Source of the DNA: Scenedesmus sp. ARA3
Lineage: Eukaryota > Chlorophyta > Chlorophyceae > Sphaeropleales > Scenedesmaceae
Direction of reading: 5' to 3'
Assembly: GCA_004335835.1 (NCBI GenBank)
Contig: RWJK01000396.1
Coordinates: 9,189-48,356, forward strand
Length of the DNA: 39,168 nt
This document shows, piece by piece, positions 22,900-35,700 of this stretch (position 1 is its first letter; every line of letters begins with the position of its first letter). Made by a program: the position numbers and the translations under genes. A model generated the notes under the pieces. It made no database searches. It had not been told where the DNA came from and saw nothing but the letters and a program-made list of their open reading frames with translations.

Positions 22900-23633
22900 G
22901 CAGCATGCACTGCTGCGCACGCGCCATTTGCCATGCCAAGCCATGCCAACCTATACCGCATCTGTTCACAAGCTGTTGCCTGTGTGCTTTGCCTGCGGGT
23001 TGAAGCTCGACAATATTAATGCAAGGCATACCAAGCCATGGTAGCCCACGCAAAGAAACAAGTAGTGAAAGACAAGCCACGCAGCCGAATGAGACTCCTT
23101 GTTGTGCCAACGGGCAGGCAAGGGCCCGAGGCCACCTGCAGCACAGGCACAGCCAGCAGCCGCGTGCACCCTCTGATGCACCCTCTGATGCAGCTACATC
23201 CGCACCCTGCAGGCTGCCTGTCACCTGGCCCCACATGACTGCGTGGCAGGCTGTGCAGCTGTTACTGATCAGCTCAGGACCCCAAACACATCAGCAGATG
23301 GCAATCAGCGCATATGTCCTCCCAGGTTCGCAGCACCAGCAACCACAACATGTAAAATGACGAATGTCAGACAAAGCCAGCATCCCAAAGGACGCTGGTG
23401 ATGCACGTGTCACAGCCGCCAAGCATCCACCATCATCATCAAGACAGCAAGCCACACTGCAGTGCATGCTCACGCCAGCAGCACCTGCACCTGGGGATCA
23501 GCAAGCAAGTGCTACAAACTACTGTGCAGATGTCCCAGCACAACCTGCACTTGACAACATCGTCTGTTGCAGCCATGCACATCAGCACACTACACACCCC
23601 ACACCACACAACCAGCACCTTCGACCCCATTCA

Positions 23634-23638
23634 TTACA
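23634..23638 (-). terminator. Proximal TGTAA signal of leucine-zipper gene
   Basis: TTACA on the plus strand is TGTAA on the coding strand, 152 bases after the stop codon. It offers a short 3' UTR as an alternative to the long one. Confidence 0.45.
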
Positions 23639-23749
23639 CCCCACAAGCCCACAACAGCAAGCAGCCAACAGGACAGGGCCTTGGCACGAGCAGCAGCAGC
23701 CTTATGCGCCAGCTGCTCAGACCCTTGCACAATCACCATGCAAGTGCCG

Positions 23750-23785
<36 letters not shown>

Positions 23786-23789
23786 GTCG

Positions 23790-25932
23790 TCAGCACTCGA
23801 CTGCTGTTGCTGCTGTGCCCTCAGCACCCATTGCACTCGGCATGCTGTCCAAGTGCTGCTGCTGCAGCTGCTGCTGCAACTGCTGAGCATGCTGCTGATT
23901 CCGCTTCCGCTGCTCCTGCTGCTTCTGTTTCAGCTTGTCGGCAAGGAGCTTGCTGCAATCCAGCACAGGCGCCCCGTGCGGCATGTAGGGGAACGCCTGC
24001 AGGATGCCAATGGCAAGCTGCGCTGGCGTACAGTTGCTACTAAGCCAGTGCGCACGCATCTGCGTCGTCACCCGCCACGCGGCGCAGTTGCGTGTCAGCG
24101 CCGCGGTCAGCTCCTGCCGCCGCTGCTGCACCTCTTTGCGGCGCTGTGTGGCTGCGGTGATGTTGCCGCCGCTGCTGCTGCTGTTGCTGGTGGCGCTGCT
24201 GCTGCTGCTCGCACCGTGTGCTGGGCCAGGCCTGTGGCCCGCTGCTGCTGCTGCTGCCATGTCCTGCTCCTCCTCGTATCCGCCTGGCAGGCTGCTGAGC
24301 TCCTCCAGCAGCGCCTCTTTATCCTGCTCCAATTGCTGCGGCAGCAGCAGCAGCAGCAGCGGCAGCAGCAGCAGCAGGACGAAAGACGCATGATAAAAGT
24401 GTGAGTCAGCCGCAGCTGCTATATGCCAGGCTGCTCTCAGCATGCTGCTGCGCATGTGGTTACGCAGCTCGTGCGGACTGACTTGTCGCGAATACTACGG
24501 GTGTGGAGCAGCTGGATTTGCAAACACTTGCAGGACTGCAAAAGCACTACAGCAGCTGCACCAGAGCAAACACGCACCACCGCAACCACGACACACATCA
24601 GCACTGCCAATCCTGCAACTGCCTTCAGGAACACAACACCAGCAGCGCTGCAGCCCCTGCTCCCAGTCACCTGCAGCCGCGGCTTCACCAGGCCCAGCAG
24701 CGTGCCGATGGACTGCAGCTGGTCCGGCGTCAAATTCCCGGCACTCGCTGCCTTGGACCAGTGCAATGCGGGTGGCGCCACATGCTTGCCCAGCAGCATG
24801 TTGAAGTCCAGCAGGGCATAAGCCACGCCCGGGTTGAAGATGTGCAGCGCCAGCTGCCAGCGCATGCAGCTCACGACAGCCTCTGAGAGGGCCGGCAGCA
24901 CTGGCAGCGGGTCACGCTCATACATGTGCATCAGCAGCGCCAGCTGCTGCACAGCAGCCACCCTGCGGGACGCGGCACAGCATGCGGTGCGGCATGCGTG
25001 GTGGTGCGGCGCTGCTGTGCACTGGGGGAGTTGCGGCTGCTGTGCATGTCTGTGTCAGGAGAGGCGATGCGAGTGCTTGCAGGAACGGAGTGCACCTGTT
25101 GGGCCGCAGGAAGACATGCATTACATGGGCGCTGTAGGGCAGGAAGGATGTGGCTGTGTGATGTTTGTGCAGTGCGTGCAGCATGCACAGCAGCAGGGAC
25201 TGCCACAAGCGGCAGGTCGGATGGCCCAGCGCTGTGTTGCAGCGGTCAAGGCTGGTCAGCACAAGCTGGGCTGCAGTGCAGCGGCAGCGGCTCACCAGAA
25301 GTCAACAGCCTTTGCTGGTGTGAGCGCCATGATCTGCGCTACCAGCTGCCGGTCAATGCTGGTCAACGAGCTGGCCATGGGCTGCTGGGGCAGCTGCTGC
25401 AGCAGCTGCTGCGTGCTGCTGTCCACGTCGTGCTGCTGCGTGACGCTGATGGCTGCAGCCATGCTGTCTGGGTCCACACGCTCCAGCACGCACACCAGGG
25501 CATTGCGTTGCTGCAGTCGAGCAGAGCAGGCAAATTAGATTGGTCTGAAGGATAACCTTGACCTTGCATCTGCTGGCTCAGCTTGCAGTGAGCGCATCCA
25601 GCAACAGCAGCAGCAACAGCAGCACCAGCAACAGCATGTGCTCTGCTGCTGCTGGTATGGTGTGAGCCAGAACAGCTGGCATACCACGTGAGTGGCACCT
25701 GCCAGGCGTCGCATAAACAGTTTATAGCAGCAGATGGCACACGTGCCGAAAGGTGTGGCTGCACCACCTTGAGTGAGGCTGCACCACCGTGACCCCGGGG
25801 GCTTACCTTGAGCAAGTCCTCCAGGACGTCGGCACGCTTCTTCAGCTCAGAATTTTCACTCGCAAGGGCATTATGCCGGTTGCAGAGGGCGTCCGCCTGC
25901 TTTTGAAGCTTCTTTACTCGGTCCTTTTTCAT
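23790..25932 (-). CDS. Leucine-zipper (bZIP-like) protein
   Basis: The model has four exons in transcript order: 25932-25807, 25510-25296, 24962-24671 and 24335-23790. They give 392 aa and all joins are in phase. Leu at residues 9, 16, 23, 30 and 37 makes a five-heptad zipper (with HNALASENSELKKR between) preceded by a short basic stretch MKKDRVKKLQKQ. The basic region is weak: NR occurs just upstream in frame, but the N-x7-R spacing of classical bZIP proteins is off by one. A further 5' exon could supply it. Exons 2-3 contain SIDRQLVAQIMALTP, a helical region with PALSEAVVSCMRWQLAL, and LTPDQLQSIGTLLGL. Exon 4 has a charged QRRKEVQQRRQELTAAL helix, then CTPAQLAIGILQAF, and a Gln-rich tail. 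The zipper and the LTP-Q repeats suggest a dimeric transcription factor. The family is not certain. Confidence 0.7.
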
Positions 25933-28449
25933 CGGCCTGTTCTGCCCGAGCCCTTCTTCCTCAACCAAATGCTTTCATCTGATACAAAGTAGCTCTTCAC
26001 ACTGCTTTAAGAGGAGCAGCAGCTGTGTAAGCAGAAGGACCACCTCAACAAATGTGACTGGCGTACTTACTAATCCCTATGCGTGTCTGACGAGTGCGTC
26101 CATCCCAGCTTAACGATCGCATGAACAAACAGATGCTTGTACAAGCGTGGTAGGCGCTGTGCCACTTGGCAGTTTCACTGTGATGCCGACTCCGCGACTT
26201 CCAAGTGAACACGGCCCAGCAGGACTACCGGACTTGCTACTTGAGGCCTTTATGTCGGCAGGATACCCTCAGCAGATATGGCAGTACTTGATGCCTCTCT
26301 GTGGGAAGCATGCAGTACAACAACATGGCAGTACCACCACAGCCCTTGCACCACCATGCCCTGTCAACAACAGCCCCACACGCTGTCAGACCGAGCACTA
26401 TGATACAAGGCACCACCTCTCTGAATGTCAATAGCACGACCACACCAAATCTTTCAGACCAGCTAACAGCACACCAGGTGTTACCTTGTGAACAAAATGG
26501 CCACTGCGTGCAACAGTTAGCCTGCCACAGCTATCAGTCTCCTGCAAAGCACTCAGTGGAACCGTGTGCCTGCTGCAAGAGCAAGAGCAAGCAGATTGGA
26601 CGGCCAACACACACAGGCAAAATACCGACAGCAACTGGTGCACGTGTGACACACCACGAGCGCAGCACCCACACATGCCTGCTCGCACCTCATCTCGCTG
26701 GTGCCCCTGATACAACAGCTGATGCGCTGGTAGGGCTGACTGCATGCACCAGAAAAAACATTCAACAGCAAACAACTCTTGCTTGTCTAGTTCTTGAGTG
26801 CTGCTGCATACACACGTGCATGCATGTGCAGGCATGTCACAATGCAGCGGCGCGGACGTACGTGACGCGTCACAATCACGCTGGCGGGATGTGCTGTGAG
26901 CATCGCTGCTTTGACCATCTCCACCAGCCCCTACATACATGATCATGCCTGCCTGCAGGGAATGCCCCCGCGGTGCCTCGCCAGCTCTGCCTCTGCCTCA
27001 ACATACAGCCATGCGTATGCCTCGCCACCATCAGCTCTCGCCACCCGCCAGGGTGCCACACAGATCAGCGCCAGAACAACAGCGGCGGGGACGGATCGCG
27101 CAGCCTGCCCGGCAGCCGGCAAGACATATCACAGCCACACCATGCGCATCACAGTGCTCCTGTCAAATTCCAGGCCTGTTTCGAGCCACGTTAGCGGCTG
27201 TGTGACATGCTATCTGTCCATAACCAGCAGGCACTCGGTGCAGCAAGTCACAGCTCAAGCCTGCATGAATTGCTGCGGCAGGCAGGAGTGGCTCTGGGAG
27301 GGCATCGCCGCGGCTTCACGCCACCACCCAGGCAATACATACAAAACCCCTAAACCGCCAGTAAACCCCTAAACCGCCAGTAAACCGCCAGTGAACCGCC
27401 AGCAGATGACGACAAGGCACAACACCATGCCACTAAATGCTGAAATTCAGGCTGAACTCAGCGTGACAAGCAGCAGTTGCAGCAGGACAGGCAGGGGCCC
27501 ACAGCGCCAGACCAGCCTGGCCAGCACAGCTGCGCCTGGCCGCGTGGTAATCACAAAGCATTGCAACATGTGCATGGTGCTGCACGCATGCTGATGGGAA
27601 GACCTGCTATTCAGTTCATTCAGGGTTAAGCCCCCACTGTGCCGCTGACAGTGCTGTGACATGCTAAGCACACGCGAGTATGATGTACAAAATGTGCAGG
27701 GGAGGGCGCAAGCTACTGGCGCTGGCACGTTGCTGGCAAGCAGCTCACACCACAGCACCGCCAGCCGAAATGCTTGACTGGTGGCTCGGCAAGACACACA
27801 GCCGCTCTGGCCAGCGCAACAGCCAAAGAAAGTGCCTGCTGCCGTTGGCAGTGCGCCTGGCACCTCCCCACAAACACAACACGCGCAGCCGCAGACGCAG
27901 CACATGCGAGCTGCGCAAGCCCACCCTGCTGCTGCTGCTGCTGCTGCTGTGCCTCAGTCACACGCGACAGATGTGGGCTGCATTGCTGCGCGCCTGATTG
28001 GCAGGCGGCAGCAGCAGCATGATATACCCGCTGAGAAATAACGGCAATGAAATACGCCAAGACATTCATGCAAGATTCGCCCTGCTCGAACAGCAGGCAG
28101 CAAAGACAAGTCAGCACGCGTCACACACGCACAGATGCCCGCCGCACGCACTCCAAGCAGTATAGCAGAAGCCGCCAGCCCAAACCCAGCCAGCCCAAAC
28201 CCAGCCAGCATGCAGGTAACAAGAAGAAACCACCCTTACGCGCTAGCGCTGCCGCAGCGATAGGCTACCAAGCCCTGCAACCTACCAAGCGCGCCATTAC
28301 GCACGCCATCTGCCCGCCGCTGCGCAGGATGGCACTACAACCCAGCCAACCAGCCACCCTCGCCTGCTGATGCACCCGGTCCCTCAAAAGGGTTGTACTT
28401 GCTGCTAGTCTGCCCAAGCAGCAGCAATACCGGTGTACAACCGGCCGCC
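25933..28449. other. Gene-poor region between two minus-strand genes
   Basis: The part nearer 28449 is A/C-rich on the plus strand and is probably 3' UTR of the Gln-rich gene. The part nearer 25933 should hold the promoter of the leucine-zipper gene. I found no TGTAA on the minus strand. Open frames at 26301-26942 and 26896-27372 have no domains. A telomere-like short repeat is listed separately. Confidence 0.45.
27344..27402. repeat. Short tandem repeat with CCCTAAA cores
   Basis: Two units of AAACCCCTAAACCGCCAGT (27344-27362 and 27363-27381) are followed by a shortened unit AAACCGCCAGT and GAACCGCCAG. CCCTAAA equals the plant-type telomere unit, but the spacing is not telomeric. Confidence 0.9.
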
Positions 28450-31400
28450 TCACAGGCTGCCGAGGCTGCTGGCAGGCAGGCCGTCCAGGCCCTGGCCCAG
28501 GCTGCCGTGGCCGTGGCCCAGCCCGCCCGGCGTGGGCGCATCGATCATGTGCTCGATGGACAGCGGGTCCAGCTCAGACAGCATCTCAAGGTCCAGTGCG
28601 CTGGCGTCCACGCCGCCGCGCGACTGCAGCTGCTGCTCGATGGGGTCCCCGCCGGGGGTGGGCGGCGGCGCGCCGATGGCTGGCGGCGGCTGCGGGGTGT
28701 TGCCGGCTGAGGGCGCGGCGCCGCCCAGCAGCGAGTCGACTGCTGCTGCTGCGAGCAGCGATGGAGCCGGCTGCTGCTGCTGCTGGTGCTGTGGGGGCGA
28801 GGTGACGGCTGAGCCGGGTGATGGGCCTCCCGCGGCAGACATGCCTGGATCGTGCGCTGGTGGAGCCATCATGTGCTGCTGCTGCATCTGCTGCTGCTGC
28901 TGCTGCGGGAACATGTCCTGCTGTTGCTGCTGTTGCTGCTGCTGCTGCTGCAAGAAGATGACCTGCTGTTGCTGCTGTTGTTGCTGCTGTTGCTGCTGCT
29001 GCGGGTACATGTCCTGCTGCGGCTGCTGTGCAAACATGTCCTGTTGAGGCTGTTGCTGCTGTTGCTGCTGCTGTTGCATGGGCATGAACTGCTGCTGCTG
29101 CTGCAGCTGCTGCTGCTGCATAGCCTGCATGCATGCATCACCTGGTTGCATCTGCCCAAGCTGCTGCTGCTGCATGTCTGGTGGGGAGGAGATCATGCTG
29201 GCTGCAATGCCAGCAGCCGCAGCAGCTACTGCAGTGGGAGTGCCGCTCAGCCCACTCACATCAGCACACAGCATGGCCGGGGGAAGCGTGCCACTGGCAG
29301 TCGCCACCAGGCCCTGCTGCTGCTGCTGCTGCTGCTGTTGCCCCATGTCGTGGTGCATGGGATCATGCTGCATGGCTAAGTGCTGCTGCTGCATGGCCTG
29401 CTGCTGCTGGTGGTGCTGGTGCTGATGCATTGCCACAGCCTGCTGCTGATGCTGGTGCTGCTGGTGCTGAATGGCTGCGTGATGCTGCTGCTGTAGCATC
29501 TCGTGCTGCTGCTGTTGCTGGTGCTGGAGCACGGCTTGCTGCTGCTGCTGGTGCGCTGCCAGGTGGGCCGCCTCTGCGTGCTGCTGCTGCATCATCACAT
29601 GCATCGACGCAGTGCTCTCCACGCGCGGCATACCCCCTGCCATGCCCCCAGACACCGACTGCTCAACGCCCTGCATGCCTTGCTGGCTGCTGGTGGCAGA
29701 GCCGACCCTGTGCATCATGCTGCCAGCACCCTGCGCATCAACAGAAGCAGCAGCAGCAGGCAGCAGCCCACCAGCAGAGCTGCCGGAGCCCTGAGGGGCT
29801 AGCCCACCACCTACTGAGCTGTTTGCCAGTACCATGCTGCCATCGCGTGGCATCGCACCTGGCGGCAGCGGCGGCCGGCCAGCAGGCTGCTGCTGCTGCT
29901 GCAGCATGGCTTGCTGGCTCTGCGCCATGGCCTGCTGCTGCATCTGCTGCTGCTGCTGCTGCATCTGTTGCTGCTGCTGCAACTGCTGCTGCTGGATCTG
30001 CTGCTGCTGCATGTGCTGCTGTGCCATGTGCTGCTGCGACATGTCCTGCACACTGGACGTCTGCACGACAACAGCTGTCGCAGCTGCGGCCGCAGCTGCA
30101 GCGTCAGCCTGCAGCGCAGCATTGTAGGCCACAGCATGCTGCTGCTGCTGCACGCTAGCTGCCACCGCTGCTGCTGCACTGGCTGCCGCCGCCTCCGCCT
30201 GCAGCTGCGCGTGCTGCTGCGCATGCACACTCGCAGCATGCTGCGCTGCAGCCGCCGCTGCTGCCGCCTGCTCCAGCTGCGCATGCGCTGCTTGCTGCTG
30301 CATGTTGGCTGCCACGGCAGCCGCATTCGCTGCCTCCAGCTTGGCCACCTGCTGCGCTGCCTGGTGTGCTGCCACCTGTGCATCCATGACAGCCTGCTGG
30401 TGCTGGTGGCTGTGCAGGGAGGCAGAGTGGCCCAGCGCCTGGGAGACAGACGAGCCAGCCGGCTGCTGCTGCTGCTGCTGCTGCTGCAGGCCTGACAGTG
30501 CAGGCTGCGCGGCAGAGCTGATGCTGGGGATCTCTGCTGGCATGCCTCCCGTCTGCATTGATGAGGCGGCCGCCATCATGGCCTGCTGCTGCTGCTGCTG
30601 CTGCTGCTGGACCTGCTGCTGTTGCTGCAGCTGCTGCGGCATGACCACCTGCATTGACGCAGCTGCTGGCTGGCTGGTGGTGGGTGCTGCTGCTGCTGGG
30701 TGGGACAGCACAGGCATCTGCGTAGTCACCACGTTGCCAGCCACCAGGTTGGGCGAGGTCTGCAGGGCCAGCAGCACAGGCACAGGCACAGACGCAGGCG
30801 CGAACGTCAGCCAGCAGGCCAATGTGTACTGCATGATCCCTGCATGCCCCGCTCCCCACCCAGACAAGTCGATGCATTGATCTGCAACTGTGAGTGTACA
30901 GTAAGTGGCGCAAACAACAACAGAAGCTGGTTGTGGCAGTGCAGCTACACTCCACCACGCCAACACCACGGCAACACAAACAACAGCAACCGTATGCACA
31001 GACAGCCTCAGCAACATGCTGCATGTCGCATGCGCAGCGCGCACCTGCACCACTCCCGCTGCTGCCACCATGCCAGGCCCCACAGGGATGCCCTCCACCG
31101 GCACACCCACCAGCTGCTGCTGCTGCTGCTGCTGGGGCATGGCAACTGCCATGCCGGAGTTGGTTGGCACTGCCGCTGCAAGCATGACTGGCGCAGCTGC
31201 TGCTGCTGCTGCTGCTGGTGCCAGCGCTGGCGGGGCCAGGCTGGGCAGGCCTGGCATCAGCTGGGCAGCAGGAGCGCCGCCTAGGCCCACACTCATGCCA
31301 GGCATAGCCATGGATGCAGGCAGCTCCTGCACGTGCAGCAGCACACAATGAGGTGCAAGCGTCAGGCAGCAGGGGAGCAGACAGCAACGCAGGCATGCAT

Positions 31401-32686
31401 GCCGGCATATGCCTGCAGAGCTTGGTCAGCACCGAGCGCTACCTACAACGAGCAGCGCTTTGGTGTACTTACCAGCACCGATCACAGCCGCCTTCACGAA
31501 TTGCTGTCCCGCACACATGCACGTCTTTCCGGCTGTGCCAAGTAGCTGCACCAACTGCAGCCTCTCAGCCACGCATGCTTTGAACACACCAAGCATGGCC
31601 GACTACTGTCCTGCAAGCCCTCCCTAAGCCTCACCTGCATGCCAGCTGCTGCTGCCAGCAGCGGCGGGCTGACCACGCTGCTGCCTGGCATCGCCAGCCC
31701 GCCCACTGCAGCAGCAGGGTGCGGGCCGGTGGAGGAGGCCACACGCGCAATGTCAACGCTGCCGCCCACCGCTGCTACTGCCGCCTCCGCTGCGACGACA
31801 GTGGTGGTGAGCTGCTCCGCGTGCACCTGCAGTTGCGGTTGCAGTTGCAGCAGCAAGCAATGTGTCGGACAACATGCCCTGCTGCCAGCCCCGGCTGCAC
31901 AGCCTTGCCAAACTCCTCCTGGCCATGGCACACACAGATGTAATGATCCCTGCCCTGACATGGCTAGCACTACACGCAGGGCAATACTGCCAAACAGACT
32001 CGTGCTTCAAGTGTAGCTGCGTATGAAGCACACACACTACTGCCGCTGCTGTACAAGCTGCAGCCACTGCACCCACCCCGGCTCGACACACACCTGCAGG
32101 CCCGCAGGTTTGTGGCTAACACCTTGCCTGCAAACTCAAACCCAGAGGCTCATTGCTGCTGCCGTACGTGCTGCAGCTGCCTCGCCCCCGCACCTGCAGG
32201 GTCACCGCCTTGGCCTGCAGTTGCTGCGCCTGCGCCGCCACCTGCGCGTGCACCACCAGGTGCTTCTGCGCCTCAGCCTCCGCGCGCTGCGCCGCTGCGG
32301 ACACCTGCATGGCTGCCACTGCTTGCGCCTGCGCTTGCGCCTCCAGCTTCTGCACTTCTGCTTGCGCGTGCTTCACCACCTCCTCGGGCGGCACCGCAGA
32401 CTGACAAAGGAGCAACGCGCAGCAGCAGCGGCGACGGCAACGAGCATGCAAGACTTCAGAACACAAGGCGCGCAGACAAAGCTACAGACCTACGATGGCA
32501 GCTGCCATGAAAGAGCTCCCATACATGGCAGCAACTGGACACCTGAAGTGAAGCGCAAGCTGGCGAGCCGTATCCTGCAGCCCGCTCACCACTGGCTGCT
32601 GGATCTGCGCAACCGCGGTCTGCTTCACGTCCTCAATCTTCTTCACCAGCTCCTCGTGCGTCTGCGCAATCATCTGCAGGCGCAGC

Positions 32687-32718
<32 letters not shown>

Positions 32719-35700
32719 CAAATCAGTGCTTCAGCACAACAGTATTAAAGGAGCAAATACTCCTATCATGTGCTATGTATACACAAGCATCAGGACACTG
32801 CCAGACAGAAGCACACCTCGCGCAATATTCAGACCAGCTGCAGGCGATAGCCAACGAGCTGCACTCTGCAAACCGAGTCTGGGCACCCCTGCCACTCACA
32901 TGTGCAGTGGCCTGCAGGCTCGCCACCTGGCTGGTTGCTTCCTGCGCCTTCTGCGCATGCACCTCTGCTGCAGCGTGCAGTGACTGCGCCTGCTGCTGCA
33001 CCGCCTGCGCTGCTTGCGCGACCTGCACTGCCGCTGCATTGCCAGGCACCTGCAAGCAGCAACACCACAGCGTCACGTTGAGATTGCGGGCACAGGTACA
33101 GCAGAGACAACACAGCTTCCTCTATACCCTTGCAGCAGGGTGTGAAGCAGCACGAGCCATTTCCAAAAGTTTCGCAAACCAGCAAAAACAGCTCGTCCGA
33201 GTCGTGGCTGCGCCGCCAGGCAACACTCATCCACATGACTGAGCCTGCCGCACCAACAGCGCTGATAGCATGCAGCGCTGGCGGCTGCGTCACCCACCAT
33301 GGCAGGCAGGCCGGCGCCGCCCCCGCTGGATGACAGCGCCTGTGACACTGCCAGTGGCTGGCTGCTGGCCACCATGGCAGTGGGCAGGCCCATGCTCAGG
33401 GCAGGCATGCCGGGCACAGCAGCAGGCACAGGCGCCACAGCAGCTGCTGCGGCTACTGCCGCCGCTGCCGCGGCTGCTTGCTGCTGCTGTACGGCTGCCG
33501 CCGCTGCTGCTGCGTCGTCCATGCCGGACTTAGTGAGCGCAGGCGAGGGCCCCATGCCTGGCGAGGTGCCCAGCGACGATGCTGCTGCTGCTGCTGCCAT
33601 CATGGCTGAGTCAGGCATGCCATGGCTGCGGCTGGGCACAGCGATGGGTGCGGTGGGCGGCCCCGGGGCCAGCAGGCCCCCCATGCCGCTGCCATCCAGT
33701 GAGCCCTCCCTGCCTGCCATGCCCTGCAGGGAAGACACGCTGCCAAACAGCGTGCCCACGCCGCCAGCAGCCAGGCCGGGCACGCACGCCTGCTGGTGCG
33801 CAGTTGCGTGCAGCATCTGCGGCATCTGCATCTGCGGCGGCTGCGCTGCACCCATTGATGCGGCCGCCCTGCTGCCTGCCGGGTCGTTGACAGCGGAGCT
33901 GAAGCTGTCCATGGAGCGCATGGCGCCAGGGCCCTGCTGCTGCAGCTGCTGGCTGCTGGCCATGCCTGCACCATTCGGCGGCTGCACCATGCTCATGCCT
34001 TGCATAGGTGCGTTGCATGCGGCAGCATCCACCATCATGGCCATGCCAGGCGCTGCTGCTGTTGCTGCTGCCACTGCTGCTGCGCCCGGCATCTCGGCAG
34101 CCGCCTGCGGCATAGGCGTGTCGCCCAGGCCTGGAGCCAGCAGCATCTCACGCGGGATGGTGGGCAGAGGCCGGCCCTCACGCACCTGCAGCAACAACAG
34201 CACATCACAACATCGCATCGACTGCTGAGGCACTGCAACCACTCCCACAACTGTCGAGCAGCGCAGTCGCCAGGCAGCTGCGTGTACCTTGCAGACACAC
34301 TACGCTGCAGCCACAGTGCACCTCAGCTGTCCCTGCTTCTGAGTGCGCAGATGAGTGCCACTGATATCTACGCGATCAGCAGCAAGCCACACAAGGCAGC
34401 ACAAAGGGTGACTGAATTTAAGTTCAAACAAAGGTTCCACAGGAAACATGCCCAGATGCAGAGCCCTGTCACGCACCGCTGCCTCCAGCTCCAGCAGCTG
34501 CTGCCGCAGCAGCGAGTTCTCCTGCCGCACCATGTCACTCTGCTGCGCCGTGTTCTCCAGCTGAGAGACGCGCTGCTTCAACAGCTGCAGGGACAAGCGG
34601 CACACATGGCTCGTCAGGGCACAGGGCGCACATGCGCAGCATGAAAAACTGGCATGCACAGTCCAGTAGGCAACTGCTGCGGCACAACTGCTCTTGCTGT
34701 TCCTGCAGGACAGGCTGTTGCTGCACCTGCACGCACTGCCGCCTGCTGACCACAAGCACGCTCTGATCTTTGCCTGCTGCTGCTGTTGCTGCTGCTGCTG
34801 CCCACCCACCTTCATCTGGCGCTCGCGCTCCTCGCAGAACTTGCGCACTTCCCCAGCTGCGATGCCTCTCACGATCTTGGCCAGCGTGAGCCTGCTGCCG
34901 TCGCCGCGCTTGCCCACGCCGCCCAGCAGCGGCCCCAGCAGCCGGCACTCCTGGTTGAGCTTCTTCTCGTCGTCCTTGGTGGCCAGCCGCCCGCTGAAGC
35001 GGCCCTGCAGGTGCGGCTTGCGCGCGCTGGAGGCGGCAGCAGCAGCGTGCAGCAGCAGCGTGCGGAGAGGGAGGAAGATAGTGGTGAGTGACAGGCGTGA
35101 GGCACAGCAACACCCGTTAGCAGCAGCAGGGGCAGCAGGCATAACAGGAAGACTTGCAGGAAAGAGGATGTCACTGTACAGTATTGAGCTGCTCACTGAC
35201 AGCTGCCCGCCAGCCTTCAAGCACACAGCACGGCCATGTGCTGCTGACTGCTGTGCAAGGTGCTGCCCTGTCTGCCTCAAGTCCGCGCTCACCCTTTGCG
35301 GCTGCCTGCAGCGCCTGAGCCGCGCTGCGTGCTCTGCTGCGCCTGCTGCTGCTCCTGGATGTCAGGGTTGCTGGCGTCGCCGCCTATGCTGCTGGACTGC
35401 GACTGCGACCGCTCTAGCCAGCCGCCACGCTGCTGCTGCTGCTCCAGCAGCAGCTGCGTCGTCGCACACACCATCGGCCCGTTTGCACCGGCAGCTGCTG
35501 CAGCTGCTACTGCTGCGTGTGCATCTGCCAGGCTCATGGCTTGCGGCATGAGCACGTCTTGTCCCATCAGGCCGCCAGCGGCAGCAGCGGCAGCAGCAGC
35601 AGCAGCGGCAGCAGCGTCCACAGCCAGCATGTCTGGTGGCAGTGCCATGCCGCCAGCCTGGCCTGACAAGGCCTGCATGTGTGGCAGCCCAGGGTGCTGC

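Larger units (their letters stand above)
20448..23789 (-). other. Gene-poor 3.3 kb; possible long 3' UTR
   Basis: The plus strand is A/C-rich throughout, so the minus strand has the G/T-rich look of transcribed 3' regions in this window. This may be a very long 3' UTR of the minus-strand leucine-zipper gene or a separate non-coding transcript. It holds three tandem-repeat clusters, listed separately. Plus-strand open frames at about 20560-21060 look protein-like, but their residues (Asn, Thr, Ala, Lys) are those forced by A/C-rich DNA. Confidence 0.4.

Noticed and set aside
22359..22961. 200-codon minus-strand open frame with CHHARVIMHVSS repeats
   Set aside because: It is produced by the 14-bp minisatellite, which stays open in several frames. 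No start context or domain supports it.
26301..27372. Open frames of 213 and 158 codons between the two minus-strand genes
   Set aside because: They are A/C-rich antisense frames rich in His, Thr and Pro, with no recognisable domain or consistent splice sites.
29133..30158. 341-codon plus-strand open frame
   Set aside because: It is a shadow of the large last exon of the Gln-rich gene on the other strand.
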